From: Candidatus Enterocloster excrementipullorum
GTDB taxonomy: Bacteria; Bacillota; Clostridia; Lachnospirales; Lachnospiraceae
Direction of reading: 5' to 3'
Assembly: GCA_019119575.1 (NCBI GenBank)
Contig: DWWT01000026.1
Location: 62,001 to 126,000 of the forward strand
Length of the DNA: 64,000 bases
Position 1 is the first letter of the stretch; every line of letters starts with the position of its first letter. The position numbers and the translations under genes were made by a program. A model generated the notes under the pieces. The model had not been told where the DNA came from, did no database searches, and saw only the letters and a program-made list of their open reading frames with translations. Positions 62,326 to 64,000 of the stretch are shown piece after piece.

Positions 62326-63162
62326 CTATAAATGGCTGATCACAGCCTGATACAGGATTTTGGCCGAAGAAGCCGGGCTGTAGCGGCCGGGAAGGCCGGG
62401 GCACAGCCTGGCAGGGATGCCGAGACGGCTGCATGCGGCAAAATCCGTTCCTCCGGGTGCGGAGGCAATATCAATGATGACGGCGCCGGGCTTTACCCTG
62501 GAAAGAAGAGAACTGTCCAGTACCGGCGCGGGAATCGTGTTGAAGATAAAGTCAAAAGAGGACAATATGGGAGCGGGAGGAGATGCCTGCAGACAAGCGC
62601 ATCCCAGGATTTGAGCCAGGGCTAGGCGCTCCTGATTGCGGTCACAGGCGGTCACGCGGGCTTTCAGCCCTAAAAGGGTTTCTCCCAGGGTTTTGCCGCA
62701 GCGGCCGAATCCCAGGATCAGGCAGCGGCTGTCACGGATATTTAAAGGACTTAAGGAGACAGCCTCGCAGACAGCCCCCTCGGCTGTGGCTATGGTATTC
62801 TTGAGGGCGACCTCTTCCATCTGCATAAAATCATACACAACAGCTCCGGCAGCCTCTGCCTGACTTTGCACTTGTTCGGGAATACTGCCCCCGAACAATT
62901 TCTGTCCCGGACGCAGGAGAGGGAGAAGACGGGCTGGCTCCACAATCTCCCCCAGGCGGGAGAATGGAGTGGGGCCGATGATGCTGCCGGCATGGGCAGC
63001 GGCCCGCCGCAGAGAGATGTCCTCCTCCTTGACGCGCGGGGCGGCTGTCTCCGCATCTGTCGGGGATTCCGATATATGGTTTGTGGGAAAGCCGTCGGCA
63101 TCCAGCAGCATTTTCAGATAACCGAGCCTTGGATCTTTTCCGATGAGCAGAATATTTTCCAT
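62326..63162 (-). CDS. dpaA: Dipicolinate synthase subunit A
   Basis: A 278-residue protein of the SpoVFA family. The N-terminal domain starts ENILLIGKDPRLGYLKMLLD; the Rossmann domain carries RCLILGFGRCGKTLGETLLG and ends with VIDIASAPGGTDFAACSRLG and LPGRYSPASSAKIL. It is the oxidoreductase half of dipicolinate synthase. ATG at 63162 follows CGGGAGATTTT; the longer frame to 63216 has no ribosome site and adds a non-family segment. It is first in the dpaAB operon and faces yqeB across 209 bp; no sporulation-sigma promoter could be fixed with confidence there. Confidence 0.93.
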   Translation of the reverse strand: MENILLIGKDPRLGYLKMLLDADGFPTNHISESPTDAETAAPRVKEEDISLRRAAAHAGSIIGPTPFSRLGEIVEPARLLPLLRPGQKLFGGSIPEQVQSQAEAAGAVVYDFMQMEEVALKNTIATAEGAVCEAVSLSPLNIRDSRCLILGFGRCGKTLGETLLGLKARVTACDRNQERLALAQILGCACLQASPPAPILSSFDFIFNTIPAPVLDSSLLSRVKPGAVIIDIASAPGGTDFAACSRLGIPARLCPGLPGRYSPASSAKILYQAVISHL

Positions 63163-63371
63163 AAAATCTCCCGGCGTTTTCGCGGCGCATGCCGGTGAAC
63201 GCCCAAACAGCGACATGACTATAATGATTTTATATGCGGCCGGGAGCCGGGACGTGCGAAAATAACGTATTGTTGCGCGGGGGATTCCGTGATAGACTTA
63301 GAACGTGTTTGAAAATGCATTCCCGCCGCTTGATTGATTACGGGAATTTTGAGAATGAGGAGAGCCGGAAA

Positions 63372-64000
63372 ATGGAGAGAGATACACAGTTAATTATAGT
63401 GCGGGGAGCCGGGGATATCGCCACGGGAACGATTTATAAGCTGAGGCGCTGCGGGTATCCGGTGCTGGCATTGGAGACAGGCTATCCCACGGCGATTCGG
63501 CGCCAGGTGGCGTTTTCCGAGGCGGTTTATGAGGGAAGCAGCCAGGTGGAAGGAATGGAATGCCTGCGGATTTCCTGTTTTGAGGAAGCCCGGGGGATAT
63601 GGGAACAGGGAGCGGTGCCCCTTTTGGTGGATCCGGACTGTAAGATTTTGGAAAAGGTGCGCCCCTGGGCTCTGGTGGATGCGATTCTGGCAAAGAAAAA
63701 TCTGGGAACTAACCGCCGGATGGCGGATAAGACGATCGCCCTGGGGCCGGGATTTGCAGCGGGGGAGGATGTGGATCTGGTGATCGAGACCCAGAGGGGG
63801 CATAACCTGGGACGGATCATTGGAAAGGGATGCGCCAGCGCGGACACAGGAACGCCGGGGATAATCGCCGGATACGGGAAAGAGCGCGTAATCCATTCTC
63901 CGGCCACAGGGATTTTGCTGGGCAGGGCGCGGATCGGAGACCGGGTGGAAAAAGGAGATACCATAGCGGTGATTGTAACCGGTCAGGGAGAAGTGCCGGT
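63372..64000 (+). CDS. yqeB: YqeB/EF2563-family selenium-dependent molybdenum hydroxylase maturation protein (3' end outside window)
   Basis: The frame is open from ATG 63372 to the window edge (209 codons). It opens LIIVRGAGDIATGTIYKLRR, followed by ALETGYPTAIRRQVAFSEAV, VDAILAKKNLG, ALGPGFAAGEDVDLVIET and RGHNLGRIIGKG, the YqeB/EF2563 pattern. This family occurs only with selenium-dependent molybdenum hydroxylases and is needed for the labile selenium cofactor or its insertion. Its presence supports selenium dependence of one or both hydroxylases. GGAGAGCCGGAAA precedes the ATG. It is divergent from dpaAB, and more of the system may lie to the right. Confidence 0.93.
   Translation, partial: MERDTQLIIVRGAGDIATGTIYKLRRCGYPVLALETGYPTAIRRQVAFSEAVYEGSSQVEGMECLRISCFEEARGIWEQGAVPLLVDPDCKILEKVRPWALVDAILAKKNLGTNRRMADKTIALGPGFAAGEDVDLVIETQRGHNLGRIIGKGCASADTGTPGIIAGYGKERVIHSPATGILLGRARIGDRVEKGDTIAVIVTGQGEVP

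Noticed and set aside
1..64000. Insertion sequences, prophage, integrase, CRISPR arrays or tRNA genes
   Set aside because: No transposase or integrase frame, no spaced direct repeats of CRISPR type and no tRNA cloverleaf apart from the tRNA-like part of tmRNA were seen.

Overview
The window reads as a high-GC gut clostridium, most likely a Lachnospiraceae-type Firmicute. Pointers are strong Shine-Dalgarno sites before nearly every gene, a CIRCE operator, dipicolinate synthase genes (spore formation), a GlgC/GlgD pair, an anaerobic purine-degradation cluster and a dense set of molybdenum-hydroxylase genes. No insertion sequence, prophage, CRISPR array or tRNA gene was seen; the only RNA gene recognised is tmRNA.

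Layout. 1-9.4 kb holds housekeeping and stress genes: an AraC regulator cut by the window edge, lrgAB, pepF, an amidohydrolase, a CIRCE-controlled Hsp20, a small secreted protein, a TylF-like methyltransferase, tmRNA and a SIMPL-domain protein. 9.4-10.8 kb is a toxin-antitoxin-like pair (GNAT-like protein plus DUF4065/Panacea protein) in which the GNAT frame has no normal start codon. 11-26.5 kb is the purine (urate/xanthine) catabolic cluster, transcribed divergently from about 17.9 kb: leftward YheO-type regulator-ygeX-ygeY-ygeW-carbamate kinase-NCS2 permease, rightward ssnA-ygfK-hydA-xdh. 26.5-30.7 kb holds a DUF1836 regulator, pcrA, a 131-bp tandem repeat and a small acidic membrane protein.

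30.8-53 kb is a second molybdenum-enzyme region. It starts with a histidine phosphatase-HD fusion and a TetR regulator. Next come a three-gene hydroxylase (2Fe-2S, Mo and FAD subunits), an OFA-family transporter, an acyl-CoA ligase, a CoA-transferase, a thioesterase and a MocA-like nucleotidyltransferase. The region ends with molybdopterin synthesis and supply genes: a MoeA-like protein, moaC, moaA, MOSC-MogA, modABC, a nucleotidyltransferase-ModE fusion and xdhC. The partial yqeB at the right edge is another selenium-molybdenum hydroxylase maturation gene. The FAD subunit is unusual because a complete GltD-type oxidoreductase lies inside its FAD domain. The surrounding CoA genes suggest that this hydroxylase acts on an acid or its CoA thioester; the substrate is unknown.

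53-64 kb carries an unrecognised protein with PrpF, an AAA-ATPase/PD-(D/E)XK protein, a DUF4869 plus P-loop pair, glgCD, dpaAB and yqeB.

How it fits together: two molybdenum hydroxylases (one purine-linked, one orphan) probably draw on the same cofactor supply (ModABC, MoaA/MoaC, MogA, the MocA-like enzymes, XdhC, YqeB). Each is accompanied by a GltD-like flavoprotein module that could link it to NAD(P)(H): YgfK for the purine enzyme and the inserted module for the orphan enzyme.
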